Assembly (NCBI RefSeq): GCF_021129305.1
Contig: NZ_JAJOMB010000009.1
Span: 227,833 to 291,832, forward strand
DNA from: Kineosporia babensis
Lineage (GTDB): Bacteria; Actinomycetota; Actinomycetes; Actinomycetales; Kineosporiaceae
Direction of reading: 5' to 3'
DNA: 64,000 nucleotides
Shown here piece by piece: positions 14,797 through 24,507 of this stretch. Position 1 is the stretch's first letter, and the number at the start of each line of letters is the position of its first letter. Position numbers and translations under genes: made by a program. Under the pieces are notes generated by a model. It made no database searches. It saw nothing but the letters and a program-made list of their open reading frames with translations, and was not told the origin of the DNA.

Positions 14797-16383
14797 ATGC
14801 CGCCCTCGAAGACTTCGCGACACCGCGGAGCAGGCCGGACCACTGTCGAGTCCGGATCGCGGCTGGTTCCCCGCCCGTCCCCGGAAGAGCGGGTCCGGCG
14901 GGCCCTGCAGTTCCCGCTGGGGGCGGTCCGGCGCGAAGCGGCGCCGCCCGGCGGCGAGGGCGGCGGCCGGAGCTGGAACGGCAGCCCCCGGCCGGCGTTC
15001 ACCCCGGCCGGTGACGGCATCACCCGGCAGCTGTGCTCGGCCATCCATCTGAACGCCTCGTTCGGCGGCGAGGTCCTCAACGACCTGGTCTACCCGGACT
15101 GGAAGGCGATGGCGCCGAACTGGCACATCGACGGGGTCGCCCTGGCCCGGCACGCGGCCCAGGCCAAGGAGCGCCGGGAGCGGCGTGACCTGTGGCTGCT
15201 GGTGGTCACCGCCGCGGTGGCGATCATCGCCGAGGTGGCGCTGGTCTCGATCTTCACCGGCGGCCTGGGCCCGGGCGGCCTGCTGGCGCTGATGTTCTTC
15301 GCCGTCGTCGGCGCCTACCTGGCCGGGTTCGCCATCGTCTGGGTGCACTACCGAGCGGTGCACGACTCGGCCCTGTCCTCGATCGGGATCCGCGGGCTGA
15401 ACGCGGTCGAGCCGCCGCCGCTGCCGGACGACGTGGAGCAGGCGATCCGCAGCTCGATGCGGGCCAACGTGATCGTCTTCGCCGGCAAGACCCCGTTCAA
15501 CGGCTCCGGTGAGCAGATCGACCGCTGGAGCTTCACCGTCGACACCCGGGTCGGCACGCTGGACGCCGCGCTCGGCAAGCGCACCGAGCCGCGCGAGTTC
15601 GAGGCGGTCGACCTGCACCGCTACCTGATCGAGCAGATCCCGCTGACCCTGGAGAACAAGCCCAAGGTCGGCCAGCGGCTGTACGTGATCGGGGGGCACG
15701 CCCGGGCCGTGGGCGGGCTGTTCCGGCACGGCCCGGTGCTCGACGACCCGGACTACGAGCTGCGTTTCCGCCGCCCGGTCAGCGAGGTCAAGCGGGAGCG
15801 GATCGAGCAGTCGCTGCGTAACCAGCACCGCTCGGCCCGGCCCTACACCTTCTTCGAGGTCACCGGCTGGGACGGCCAGGTCGTGGTCACCCTGTTCGTC
15901 CGGGTGGAGAAGCGCGGGCCGATGCTCGAGGTGGAGCTGGCGGTCTGCGCGCTGCGCCCGCTCAAGCCGGACTACGGCGACGTGGTGAAGATCCCGCTGG
16001 GCCCGGGGGCGCACCGGCTGCCGCTGCTGCGCACCGTGTTCCCGATGGTCTGGCCGCTGCTGTGGGGCAGCCCCTCGCGGGCGATCCGCAAGATCCGGAT
16101 GGACCGGCAGGAGGCCGCCGACCGGGTCGACCTGGACCAGCAGCTGGAGGAGCGCAACGACCTGAGCTGGGCGGCGGCGCCCGGCCTGCGCGACCGGACG
16201 GCGGCCGCGGCCAACGGCAACCACTTCGGCGCGGCGGACGAGAAGATCTACCACAACGCCTTCAAGCGCCGTTCGATCGACGTGCTGCGGGCCTTCCTGG
16301 TGGAGCAGGACGTGGACGTGAAGGAGTTCGACCTGGCCGCCTCGTTCATGGTGCCGGGAGTGGCCCCGAACAACGCCGGCTGA
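14797..16383 (+). CDS. Conserved-looking membrane protein of unknown function
   Basis: This 528-aa protein belongs to no family I recognise. The N-terminal 65 residues are basic, Pro/Gly-rich and probably disordered. Two membrane helices follow around residues 130-185 (LWLLVVTAAVAIIAEVALVS and LLALMFFAVVGAYLAGFAIV), then about 330 residues of soluble alternating strand/helix sequence (for example VIVFAGKTPFNGSGEQIDRWSF and FFEVTGWDGQVVVTLFVRVE), likely cytoplasmic. The soluble part contains well-spaced Trp and Gly residues and looks like a real folded domain. The ATG at 14797 has GGGAG just upstream. It precedes a GT39 glycosyltransferase by 84 bp and may share its envelope role. Confidence 0.75.
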   Translation: MPPSKTSRHRGAGRTTVESGSRLVPRPSPEERVRRALQFPLGAVRREAAPPGGEGGGRSWNGSPRPAFTPAGDGITRQLCSAIHLNASFGGEVLNDLVYPDWKAMAPNWHIDGVALARHAAQAKERRERRDLWLLVVTAAVAIIAEVALVSIFTGGLGPGGLLALMFFAVVGAYLAGFAIVWVHYRAVHDSALSSIGIRGLNAVEPPPLPDDVEQAIRSSMRANVIVFAGKTPFNGSGEQIDRWSFTVDTRVGTLDAALGKRTEPREFEAVDLHRYLIEQIPLTLENKPKVGQRLYVIGGHARAVGGLFRHGPVLDDPDYELRFRRPVSEVKRERIEQSLRNQHRSARPYTFFEVTGWDGQVVVTLFVRVEKRGPMLEVELAVCALRPLKPDYGDVVKIPLGPGAHRLPLLRTVFPMVWPLLWGSPSRAIRKIRMDRQEAADRVDLDQQLEERNDLSWAAAPGLRDRTAAAANGNHFGAADEKIYHNAFKRRSIDVLRAFLVEQDVDVKEFDLAASFMVPGVAPNNAG

Positions 16384-16467
16384 GCCGGACCGGAGAGATC
16401 GCGGTTCACAGCTGAGCCACAAGTAGCGGTCGGCGATCGGTCAGGCGCCGGGTGAAGAGTCGTCACC

Positions 16468-18381
16468 ATGACGACGACCTCGCCCGGCCTCGACGCCGTC
16501 CCCCGGGTAGCCACGACCGACGACGGCGTGAAAGGTGGGCAAGGCGACCCGCGGTGGGCCCGCCCGGCCCTGATCGTGCTGCTCCTGGCCACCGCGGTGC
16601 TGTACATCCAGAATGTGGCGGTCTCCGGCAACGGCAACGACTTCTACGCCGCCGCCGTGCAGGCCGCCTCGAAGAGCTGGAAGGCCTGGTTCTTCGGCTC
16701 CTTCGACGCGGCCAACTTCATCACCGTGGACAAGCCCCCGGCCTCGACCTGGGTGATGGGCCTGTCGGCGCGGATCTTCGGCTACAGCAGCTGGAGCATG
16801 CTGGTGCCGCAGGCGCTGGAGGCAGTGGCCGCGGTGGCCCTGCTGTACGCGGCGGTGAAGCGCTGGTTCGGCCCGGCCGCCGGTCTGTTCGCCGGGGCGG
16901 TACTGGCCCTGACCCCGGCCGCGGCGCTGATCTTCCGCTTCAACAACCCGGACGCGCTGCTGGTGCTGCTGATGACGGCGGCCGCGTACTGCATGGTCCG
17001 GGCCCTGGAGAACGCCTCGACCAAGTGGATGCTGCTGGTCGGCACCGCCCTGGGCTTCGCCTTCCTGACCAAGATGCTGCAGGGCTGGCTGATCGTGCCC
17101 GCCCTCGGCCTGGCCTATCTGGTGTGCGCGCCGACCTCGGTGCCGCGCCGGATCCTGCAGCTGCTGGCCGGCCTGGGCGCGATGATCGTCTCCTGCGGCT
17201 GGTGGATCGCCATCGTCTCGCTCTGGCCGGCCGACTCCCGCCCGTACGCCGGTGGCTCGGAGAACAACTCGGTGCTGGAACTGGTCTTCGGCTACAACGG
17301 CCTGGGCCGGATCTTCGGCGGCTCCGGCAACGGCGGGGGCGGCGGAATGGGCGGCGGTGGTGGCATGCAGGGCGGCGTGGCCGGTTCGTCGTTCGGCGGC
17401 CCGACCGGCCTGAACCGGCTGTTCGGCTCGGAGATGGGCAACCAGATCTCCTGGCTGCTGCCGGCCGCGCTGATCGCCCTGGTGGCCGCGCTGATCATCA
17501 CCTGGCGCCGGCCGCGCACCGACCGCACCCGGGCCGCGCTGATCATCTGGGGCGGCTGGTTGCTCACCATCTGGCTGATCTTCAGCTACATGAAGGGCAC
17601 CATCCACCCTTACTACACGGTGGCGATGGCCCCGGCCGTGGCCGCGGTGATCGCGGTGGCCGGCAAGACCTTCTGGGACGCCCGCGACCTCTGGCGGGCC
17701 CGTCTCGCCCTGGCCGCGATGATCCTGGCCAGCGGCTGGTGGTCGTACACCCTGCTGGCCCGCAACGCCGACTGGCACCCGGAACTGCGCTACCTCGTCC
17801 TCGTGGTGACCGTGATCGCCGGGATCGGCCTGATCATCCCGCTGCGCCTGGCCACCCGGGCCCTGGCCGCGCTGGTCCTGGCCGGTCTGCTCGGCGGGGT
17901 GGCGGGTAGCGCGGCCTACGCCGTGGCCACCACCGCCAACTCGCACACCGGATCCATTCCCTCGGTCGGCCCGTCCACCTCCAGCGAGTTCGGCGGAGGC
18001 ATGGGTGGCGGAGGCATGGGAGGTGGCGGCATGGGCGGTGGGTCCAGCGTGAGCCAGGACCTGGTCGAGTTGCTGCAGAATGCCGGCACCAAGTGGGCGG
18101 CCGCCACGGTCAGCTCGAACTCGGCCGCACCGCTGCAGTTGGCCAGCGACCAGCCGGTGATGGCCATCGGCGGTTTCTCGGGTAGCGATCCGGCTCCCAC
18201 GCTGGAAGAGTTCCAGGACTACGTCTCCGCCGGTGAGGTGCGGTACTTCATCTCCGGCGGGATGGGCGGCGGCCGTGGCGGTGGGCCCGGCGGCAACAGC
18301 GAGATCGCCGAATGGGTTGCGGCGAACTACACCGCGACTACCGTAGGAGAGCAGACGGTCTACGACCTCCAGGCGTCGTAG
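16468..18381 (+). CDS. GT39/ArnT-like membrane glycosyltransferase
   Basis: This 637-aa polytopic protein resembles PMT/ArnT-type GT-C enzymes, which move a sugar from a polyprenyl-phosphate donor to protein or envelope acceptors on the outer face of the membrane. The first extracytoplasmic loop has NDFYAAAVQAASKSWKAWFF and FITVDKPPASTWVMGLSARI, a pattern typical of actinobacterial members. About ten to twelve TM segments follow. Two Gly/Met-rich inserts (about 290-310 and 510-530, GGGGMGGG-like) are low-complexity additions in loops. The C-terminal 130 residues form a soluble extracytoplasmic domain (SSNSAAPLQLASDQPVMAIGG). ATG 16468 follows GGTGAAGAG. Confidence 0.87.
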   Translation: MTTTSPGLDAVPRVATTDDGVKGGQGDPRWARPALIVLLLATAVLYIQNVAVSGNGNDFYAAAVQAASKSWKAWFFGSFDAANFITVDKPPASTWVMGLSARIFGYSSWSMLVPQALEAVAAVALLYAAVKRWFGPAAGLFAGAVLALTPAAALIFRFNNPDALLVLLMTAAAYCMVRALENASTKWMLLVGTALGFAFLTKMLQGWLIVPALGLAYLVCAPTSVPRRILQLLAGLGAMIVSCGWWIAIVSLWPADSRPYAGGSENNSVLELVFGYNGLGRIFGGSGNGGGGGMGGGGGMQGGVAGSSFGGPTGLNRLFGSEMGNQISWLLPAALIALVAALIITWRRPRTDRTRAALIIWGGWLLTIWLIFSYMKGTIHPYYTVAMAPAVAAVIAVAGKTFWDARDLWRARLALAAMILASGWWSYTLLARNADWHPELRYLVLVVTVIAGIGLIIPLRLATRALAALVLAGLLGGVAGSAAYAVATTANSHTGSIPSVGPSTSSEFGGGMGGGGMGGGGMGGGSSVSQDLVELLQNAGTKWAAATVSSNSAAPLQLASDQPVMAIGGFSGSDPAPTLEEFQDYVSAGEVRYFISGGMGGGRGGGPGGNSEIAEWVAANYTATTVGEQTVYDLQAS

Positions 18382-18395
18382 ACAGCCCAGGAACT

Positions 18396-18440
18396 GGTGC
18401 GGCGGTGCTGCGGACCCCCTCCCGTAGTGCTGCCGCACCC
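18396..18440. other. GC-rich hairpin after the GT39 gene
   Basis: GGTGCGGC near 18396 is complementary to GCCGCACC near 18432, about 15 bp after the stop. No T-run follows, so a termination role is uncertain. Confidence 0.3.
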
Positions 18441-18471
18441 TCTGCCGTCGCAGCAAGGGTGCTGAGCGGGG

Positions 18472-19107
18472 GTGGGACCGGTGGAGACGCTCGATCTGGA
18501 GCCGGGCAACGACGGGTCGTTCGAGGACCCGCCTTCCTCACCGCTGCGCCTGCTGCTCTATACCGTCGGCGCCGTCCTGGTTCTGCTGCTCGGCATGCTG
18601 GTGGTCGGGACCACCCCGGAGCGCCGGACCGGCCTGGAACCGGAGCCCCGGCCGGTGATCACCACCGTGATCGCCCCCTACCCGATCTCCCCGTTCGGCC
18701 TGCTCGACACCTGCGACGTGCGCACCGATCACCGCAACTACCTGATCGTGTCGTTCTGGCTGAACAACCTCACCACGCAGCCGGTTCTGCTGGCCGAGGT
18801 GACGGGCCCACCGCAGATCGGGGGCGGCGTGCGTGCGCAGGGCCCGGTGTACTCGGGCGGCACCTGCCGGCGGCCGGCCAAGGGAACCGGCCAGGTGGTC
18901 CTCGACTCGGCCAGATCCCGGCTCTACACGGTGCGGTGGCTGCTGCCCGACACCTGCCCCGAGTCGTCCCCGCTGGAGGTCTCGGTGCTCTACCAGCTGC
19001 CCGGGGAGACGAAACTACGATCCGATCTGGTCACCGTTGCGGTGGATCTGGGTGGAATCGGCTTCCGGCAGTGCCCCAAGATCGTCGCCACCGAGTTCCC
19101 CAAGTGA
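18472..19107 (+). CDS. Membrane-anchored extracytoplasmic protein, unknown function
   Basis: This 211-aa protein has a cytoplasmic tail of about 25 residues, one TM helix (LLLYTVGAVLVLLLGMLVVG) and an exported domain. The domain has beta-rich sequence (NYLIVSFWLNNLTTQPVLLAEV, SPLEVSVLYQLPGETKL) and four cysteines (CDV, GTCRR, DTCPE, QCPK) that could form two disulfides. I do not recognise the family. The start is GTG 18472; GTG 18481 has an equally good G-rich upstream region. It sits 22 bp before an MTHFR-like gene. Confidence 0.65.
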   Translation: MGPVETLDLEPGNDGSFEDPPSSPLRLLLYTVGAVLVLLLGMLVVGTTPERRTGLEPEPRPVITTVIAPYPISPFGLLDTCDVRTDHRNYLIVSFWLNNLTTQPVLLAEVTGPPQIGGGVRAQGPVYSGGTCRRPAKGTGQVVLDSARSRLYTVRWLLPDTCPESSPLEVSVLYQLPGETKLRSDLVTVAVDLGGIGFRQCPKIVATEFPK

Positions 19108-19129
19108 AAATGCGGTCAAGGCAACCCGG

Positions 19130-20134
19130 TTGGAGACTCTTCGGGTGGCCCTCCTGGAGCAGCAGTGCCCGAAACGCATGGTCTACGGCCCGTGTGGGGG
19201 AGTACGGCCGGATCTGAGCTGTGAAATGGCCAGCCGGCCGTGTCCGTTCGCGACGTCCGGTGAGGCGGTCTCGTGGCTGGGGCCGCCGGCCGAGAAGCGT
19301 CCGTTGCTCGGTTCCTCGAAACCCCTGGTGCTCACCGACTTCACGGTTCGCCCGTTCGACCTGTCATCGGTGGACGCGGTGGCCACCGCCCTGCACGGAT
19401 CGTGCGACGGGGTGCTGGTCGGGGAGCATCACAACCGGCCGGATTTTCCGCCGACCTTGATGACCAGCCTGCTCGCGGCGGCTGGATTACCCGCCTGGAT
19501 CACGCTGACCTGCAGAGATCGCAATCGGGTGGTGCTGGAACAGGAACTGGCAGGGCTGCTGGCAGCGGGCGCGGCGGGCGTGCTGTGCGTAACTGGAGAC
19601 GGCCGTGGGCACGATGTCCGGCCCGATGTGACACAGGTTTTCGACATTGACAGCACTCGCCTGGCGGCGCTGGCGGCGAGCCTGGGGCTGATGGTTGCGG
19701 TTGCTGAGGCGCCGGATGCTCCGCCGATTGATCTGCGGCCCAAGCGGCTTCGGGAGAAGCAGCGGGCCGGTGCCCAGGTCTGTCTGCTGAACCATGTTGC
19801 CTCGCCGGCCCGGGTGGCCGAATTCATCGGTCAGGCGCAGGCGAACGGGGCGAGTCTGCCGATCATCGCCGGGGTTGCGGTGTTCACCGACGAGCGGTCG
19901 GCCCGGGCCTTGAGTCTGCCGGGTCTGGGTCTGGATCCGGTTGTGGTGGAACGGGTTCTGTCCGCGAAGGATCCGGTGGCGGCGGGGATCGAGGCGGCGG
20001 TCACCGAGGCCCAAGAGCTACTGGCAACGGACGGCGTGGTCGGGGTGAACCTGTCGGGTCTGGCTTCCGGGCGGGGAGAGGTCTTCGCGGCCGGGATCAA
20101 GGCCGAAGTAGGGCGGGAGGTGCTCGGGCGGTGA
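19130..20134 (+). CDS. Methylenetetrahydrofolate reductase-like protein with N-terminal Cys motif
   Basis: This 334-aa protein resembles methylene-THF reductases: a TIM-barrel body with VLVGEHHNRPDFPP, LTCRDRNRVVLEQELAGLLAAGA and VLCVTGDGRGHDVRPD, matching the D-R-N and CVTGD motifs of MetF. The first 50 residues carry a cysteine cluster, CPKRMVYGPCGG then C-x(6)-CPF, like the metal-binding domain found in MetV or fused to some MetF proteins. It should reduce methylene-THF or bind a folate C1 unit; loss of flavin use, as in some mycobacterial non-canonical enzymes, is possible but not readable. The start is TTG 19130 (AAGG 8 nt upstream) or GTG 19145 (GGAG 9 nt upstream). It overlaps the next gene by 4 bp (GTGA). 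Confidence 0.72.
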   Translation: METLRVALLEQQCPKRMVYGPCGGVRPDLSCEMASRPCPFATSGEAVSWLGPPAEKRPLLGSSKPLVLTDFTVRPFDLSSVDAVATALHGSCDGVLVGEHHNRPDFPPTLMTSLLAAAGLPAWITLTCRDRNRVVLEQELAGLLAAGAAGVLCVTGDGRGHDVRPDVTQVFDIDSTRLAALAASLGLMVAVAEAPDAPPIDLRPKRLREKQRAGAQVCLLNHVASPARVAEFIGQAQANGASLPIIAGVAVFTDERSARALSLPGLGLDPVVVERVLSAKDPVAAGIEAAVTEAQELLATDGVVGVNLSGLASGRGEVFAAGIKAEVGREVLGR

Positions 20135-20880
20135 GCGATGCCATGGAATCCGAATTCGGAGCGGTCGCCGCGTGGACTGCCGACGCAGTACGAATTCTCG
20201 GCCCGGAGTACGCCGTTCCGGCGGCTTGTCAGGGCAGCGCCGATCCGCTCATGCTCGAATGGCTCGCCCGGGAATGCCGTTTAGCCCAAAGAACAGTGCT
20301 TTTGGACGTCGGCGGAGGGATGGGTGGGCCGGCCACCTTTGCGGCGCGGGAGTACGGGGCTCGTCCGGTTGTGCTCGAGCCCATGATTGCGGCCTGCCGG
20401 GCGGCTGCGGATCTGTTCGGCTTGAAAGCTCTGGCGTGCGAAGGATCGCGCCTGCCGGTGGCCGACGAAAGTGCCGATGCGGTGTGGTGTCTGGGTGTTC
20501 TCTGCACCACGCCGGACAAGACCGAGCTGCTCGAGGAGATCGCCCGGGTGATGAAACCGGCTGCGCGCCTGGGCCTGTTGGCGTTCGTCAGTGATCAGCC
20601 TCGGCCGCCGGGAGCTCCAGAGGGCAACGACTTCCCGTCCGAGACAGAACTGCCCGGGCTGCTGGAGAAGACCGGGCTGGAAGTGACAGCGCTGGTCGAT
20701 CCGCCGGAGAGCGCCGACCACGCCTGGCAGCGCCGGGCGGACGAGGCCACTGCGCTCATTGGGCAACTGCACGCTGGGGACCCGCGCCTGGACGAGGCGC
20801 GGGACCAGCAGCAGCGGATCAAAAAGCTGATCGGGGACGGGGTCGTGCGGGCGAAACTGCTCAGCGCCCGACGGTTCTAG
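20131..20880 (+). CDS. SAM-dependent methyltransferase coupled to the MTHFR-like gene
   Basis: This 249-aa class I methyltransferase has motif I VLLDVGGGMGGPATFAAREYG (about 55-75), an acidic motif II loop (VVLEPM), and ADAVWCLGVLCTTPDKTELLEEIARVMKPAARLGLLAF as motifs IV-VI. The GTG start overlaps the upstream TGA, so it is translated with the MTHFR-like protein. This suggests a shared one-carbon or cofactor pathway, but the methyl acceptor is unknown. The 3' end overlaps the convergent luciferase-like gene by 4 bp. Confidence 0.82.
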   Translation: MSDAMESEFGAVAAWTADAVRILGPEYAVPAACQGSADPLMLEWLARECRLAQRTVLLDVGGGMGGPATFAAREYGARPVVLEPMIAACRAAADLFGLKALACEGSRLPVADESADAVWCLGVLCTTPDKTELLEEIARVMKPAARLGLLAFVSDQPRPPGAPEGNDFPSETELPGLLEKTGLEVTALVDPPESADHAWQRRADEATALIGQLHAGDPRLDEARDQQQRIKKLIGDGVVRAKLLSARRF

Positions 20881-21860
20881 GCCTGGCCGGTGACCTCGGC
20901 CGTGAGCTGGAGCGAGCGCAGCCGGCCCTCGGTCTCGGTGTGCGCGAACGCCACGATCAGCTCGTCCGCGTCGGCGAGCTTCTTGAAGTCGTCCAGGTAG
21001 TCCTTGACCTCGCCGGGCGTGCCCGCCGCGGTGTACTTGGTCATCTCCTCCAGCTGCACGGCCTCGCCGGAGTCGACGATCTGCGCGGCCTCGGCCTCGG
21101 TGATCGTGCGGCCCCGGCCGTAGAGCAGGCCCACTCGCTGGATCTTCACCCGGCGCAGTTCGGCCTGGGCCTGCTCGGTGGTGTCGGTGGCGATCACGTT
21201 CAGCGCGGCCAGCACGTGCGGGCGCTCCAGCTGGGCCGAGGGCTTGAAGTCCCGGCGGTAGATGGCCACCGCGTCGTGCAGGGCGGACGGGGCGAAGTGC
21301 GAGGCGAAGGCGTAGGGCAGGCCGAGCGCGGCGGCCAGCTGGGCCCCGAACAGCGACGAGCCGAGGATGTACAGCGGCACGTTGGTGCCCTTGCCGGGGA
21401 TCGCCTGCACACCCCGGACCTTGGACTCACCGGCCAGGAAGCCCTGCAGTTCGACCACGTCCTGCGGGAAGTGCTCGGCGGTGGCCGGGTCGCGGCGCAG
21501 CGCGTAGGTGGTGGCCTGGTCGGAGCCGGGAGCCCGGCCCAGACCCAGCTCGATCCGGCCCGGGTGCACCTCGGCCAGCGTGCCGAACTGCTCGGCGATC
21601 ACCAGCGGGGAGTGGTTCGGCAGCATCACGCCACCGGCGCCGAGCTTGATCGTCCGGGTGTTCGCGGCCACGTGGGCGATCAGCACGCTGGTGGCCGAGG
21701 AGGCGATCGCGGCCATGTTGTGGTGCTCGGCGTACCAGACCCGCTCGTACCCGGTCTGCTCGGCGGTCTGGGCCAGGGCCACGCTCGCGGCGATCGCCTC
21801 GCCGGCGGTCTGGCCCTTCGCCACGGGAGCGAGGTCGAGGATCGACAGGGGTGTGGCCAC
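20877..21860 (-). CDS. LLM-class (luciferase-like) flavin oxidoreductase
   Basis: This 327-aa single-domain protein has the TIM-barrel luciferase-like fold. It opens PLSILDLAPVAKGQTAGEAI and continues YERVWYAEHHNMAAIASSAT, the W-x-A-EHH substrate and flavin region of the MsnO8-like subgroup. LGAGGVMLPNHSPLVIAEQFGTL and GRIELGLGRAPG are also family hallmarks. It should use FMN or F420; the EHHNM type usually uses FMN. The substrate is unknown. GTG 21860 is preferred because AAGG lies 10 nt upstream and the homologous core begins there; an upstream extension to 21908 is unlikely. Confidence 0.88.
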   Translation of the reverse strand: MATPLSILDLAPVAKGQTAGEAIAASVALAQTAEQTGYERVWYAEHHNMAAIASSATSVLIAHVAANTRTIKLGAGGVMLPNHSPLVIAEQFGTLAEVHPGRIELGLGRAPGSDQATTYALRRDPATAEHFPQDVVELQGFLAGESKVRGVQAIPGKGTNVPLYILGSSLFGAQLAAALGLPYAFASHFAPSALHDAVAIYRRDFKPSAQLERPHVLAALNVIATDTTEQAQAELRRVKIQRVGLLYGRGRTITEAEAAQIVDSGEAVQLEEMTKYTAAGTPGEVKDYLDDFKKLADADELIVAFAHTETEGRLRSLQLTAEVTGQA

Positions 21861-21963
21861 GGGTTGCTGCCCTTCGTTGCGGGAATCGGTCCTACCAACG
21901 GGTGCCAACCACGGACGTCCGTGGTCTAGTCCCGATTCCCGCCACCTGTTTGATCGGGATCGA

Positions 21964-23664
21964 TCAGTTCTGCTCGAGGTCCGGGGTGTCGGCCAGCTTG
22001 GCCTGGACCGGCGTGTGGTCCAGGGCCGCCACCTCGGGGTGGTTCAGGTCGAAGGCCGGGCGCTCGGAGCGGATCCGCGGCAGCCGGTTGAAGTTGTGCC
22101 GCGGCGGCGGGCTGGAGGTGGCCCATTCCAGCGAAGCGGCGTGACCCCACGGGTCGTCCGGCAGCTGCACGAAGGGCTTGCGGGCCGTCAGGTAGACGTT
22201 CAGCAGGAACGGCAGCACCGACACGGCCAGCAGCACCGAGCCCACCGTGGAGATCTGGTTGTACAGCTGGAAGCCGTCTTCCGGCAGGTAGTCGGCGTAG
22301 CGGCGGGGCATGCCCTCCACCCCGAGCCAGTGCTGGATCAGGAAGGTGAGCTGGAAACCCACGAAGGTGAGCCAGAAGTGCACCTGGCCGAGCCGCTCGT
22401 TCAGCATCCGGCCGGTGAGTTTCGGCCACCAGAAGTGGAATCCGGCGAACATCCCGAACACCACCGTGCCGAACACCACGTAGTGGAAGTGCGCCACCAC
22501 GAAATACGTGTCGGAAAGGTGGAAGTCCAGCGGCGGGGTGCTCAGGATCACCCCGGTCAGGCCACCGAACAGGAAGGTCACCAGGAACCCGATCGACCAG
22601 ACCATCGGCATCTCGAAGGTGATCGAGCCACCCCACATGGTGCCGACCCAGTTGAAGAACTTCACCCCGGTGGGCACCGCGATCAGCATCGTCATGAACG
22701 CGAAGAACGGCAGCGCGACCTGGCCCGTGGTGTACATGTGGTGGGCCCAGACCGAGACCGACAGGGCGGCGATCGCGATCGTGGCGAAGACCAGGGTCTT
22801 GTAACCGAAGATCGGCTTGCGGCTGAAGACCGGCAGGATCTCGCTGATGATGCCGAAGAACGGCAGCGCCAGGATGTAGACCTCGGGGTGGCCGAAGAAC
22901 CAGAACAGGTGCTGCCACAGCAGCGCGCCGCCGTTCTCCGGGTCGAAGATCGTTGCCCCGAAACGCCGGTCGGCGCCCAGCGCCAGCAGTGCGGCGGCCA
23001 GCGGCGGGAAGGCCATGATCACCAGGATCGAGGTGATCAGGATGTTCCAGGTGAAGATCGGCATCCGGAACATGGTCATGCCGGGGGCGCGCATGCAGAT
23101 GATCGTGGTGATGAAGTTGACCGCACCGAGGATGGTGCCCAGACCGCCCAGGGCCAGGCCGAACACCCACAGATCACCGCCGACGCCGGGGGAGTAGACC
23201 GCGTTCGACAGCGGCGCGTAGGCGAACCAGCCGAACGAGGCCGCGCCCTGCGGGGTGAGGAAACCGGCCGCGGCGACCAGCCCACCGAAGAGGTACAGCC
23301 AGTACGACAGCATGTTCAGCCGCGGAAAGGCCACGTCGGGCGCGCCGATCTGCAGCGGCATGATCGCGTTGGCGAAGCCGGCGAACAGCGGGGTGGCGAA
23401 CAGCAGCAGCATCACCGTGCCGTGCATGGTGAAGATCTGGTTGTACGACTCCTTGCTGCCGACCACCTGCAGGCCCGGGCTCCACAGCTCCAGCCGGATC
23501 ACCATCGCCATCAGGCCGGCCAGCAGGAAGAAGAAGAAAGAGGTGACCAGGTAGAGGTTTCCGATCACCTTGTGGTCGGTGCTGGTCAGCCAGCGGACGA
23601 TCGAGGACCCCTTTTTGCGGGGCACCGGGCGGGCGATCGCCGCCGGTTCGGTCTGGAGCGTCAT
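21964..23664 (-). CDS. ctaD: Cytochrome c oxidase subunit I
   Basis: This 566-aa protein is subunit I of the aa3-type oxidase, which reduces oxygen to water and pumps protons in the plasma membrane. Twelve TM helices are apparent. Heme and copper ligands are visible: [10 protein letters not shown] (low-spin heme His), [17 protein letters not shown] (CuB His with the cross-linked Tyr and the E of the D-channel region), [12 protein letters not shown] (CuB His pair) and [11 protein letters not shown] (heme a3 and a His). The N-terminal [15 protein letters not shown] is canonical. ctaC, ctaE and the qcr genes are absent from this window, as is common in actinobacteria where ctaD is separate. ATG 23664. 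Confidence 0.97.
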   Translation of the reverse strand: MTLQTEPAAIARPVPRKKGSSIVRWLTSTDHKVIGNLYLVTSFFFFLLAGLMAMVIRLELWSPGLQVVGSKESYNQIFTMHGTVMLLLFATPLFAGFANAIMPLQIGAPDVAFPRLNMLSYWLYLFGGLVAAAGFLTPQGAASFGWFAYAPLSNAVYSPGVGGDLWVFGLALGGLGTILGAVNFITTIICMRAPGMTMFRMPIFTWNILITSILVIMAFPPLAAALLALGADRRFGATIFDPENGGALLWQHLFWFFGHPEVYILALPFFGIISEILPVFSRKPIFGYKTLVFATIAIAALSVSVWAHHMYTTGQVALPFFAFMTMLIAVPTGVKFFNWVGTMWGGSITFEMPMVWSIGFLVTFLFGGLTGVILSTPPLDFHLSDTYFVVAHFHYVVFGTVVFGMFAGFHFWWPKLTGRMLNERLGQVHFWLTFVGFQLTFLIQHWLGVEGMPRRYADYLPEDGFQLYNQISTVGSVLLAVSVLPFLLNVYLTARKPFVQLPDDPWGHAASLEWATSSPPPRHNFNRLPRIRSERPAFDLNHPEVAALDHTPVQAKLADTPDLEQN

Positions 23665-23883
23665 CGAAGAAAGGCCTCACCCGTCGTGTGGATCCCGGGT
23701 TTGGTCTGATGCCTCTGCGCCGGGTGCAAGTGCTGTTGCGCACTCCAGTTTGTCCACCAATGACTGATTCACCAGGGACCTAAGCCCTGCCACCCTCGGG
23801 ACCCTGGACAACGGGTGTCTCGCAGTCCGGGAGACGGTAACGTTCTGTTGGCCATCTGTGGACGATCGGGTGAACGAGGTCGC

Positions 23884-24507
23884 ATGAGCATCGCCTTCGC
23901 CAGAGACGCGGGTACCGCTGCGTACTACGACAAGCGGGCGCGCGAGTACGACGACTGGTACACCGGTGAGGGCCGCTTCGCCTCGCGCGAGCGTCCGGGC
24001 TGGCGCGAGGAGGTGATCCGGCTGGTCGAGTTCGTGGCCGCGCTGCCGGCCGCCCGCACCCTCGACATCGCCTGCGGCAGCGGATTTCTCACCCGGCACC
24101 TGGCCGGCCTGGTGGTCGCCCTGGACCAGAGCCCGGCGATGGTCGCGCTGACCCAGTCGCGGCTGCCCGAGGGAGTGGCGATGACCGGTGACGCGCTGAA
24201 CCTGCCGTTCCCCGGCGGGGCGTTCAACCGGGTGATCACCGGGGACTTCTACGGGCACCTGCCCGAGGACGAGCGCGAGCACTTCCTGGCCGAGGCCCGC
24301 CGGGTGGCCCCCGAGCTGATCGTGATCGACTCGGCGCTGCGGCCCGGGCTGCCCGCCTCGCGCACCGAGGAACGGGTGCTGAACGACGGCTCCCGGCACC
24401 ACGTGTACAAGCGGTTCCTCTCGCCCACCCAGCTGGCGGCCGAGATCGGCGGCGAGGTGCTGTTCACCGGGACCTGGTTCGTGGTGGCCCGGTCGGTACA
24501 GGTCTGA
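23884..24507 (+). CDS. Class I SAM-dependent methyltransferase
   Basis: This 207-aa protein starts AFARDAGTAAYYDKRAREYDDWY, typical for UbiE/Methyltransf_11-type enzymes. Motif I is LDIACGSGFLTRHLAG, motif II VVALDQSPAMVAL and motif IV NRVITGDFYGHLPEDEREHFLAEARRVAPEL. The substrate is unknown. ATG 23884 is preceded by GAGG; an upstream in-frame extension to 23815 lacks a ribosome site. It diverges from ctaD over about 220 bp and ends directly at the convergent peptidase stop. Confidence 0.85.
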   Translation: MSIAFARDAGTAAYYDKRAREYDDWYTGEGRFASRERPGWREEVIRLVEFVAALPAARTLDIACGSGFLTRHLAGLVVALDQSPAMVALTQSRLPEGVAMTGDALNLPFPGGAFNRVITGDFYGHLPEDEREHFLAEARRVAPELIVIDSALRPGLPASRTEERVLNDGSRHHVYKRFLSPTQLAAEIGGEVLFTGTWFVVARSVQV

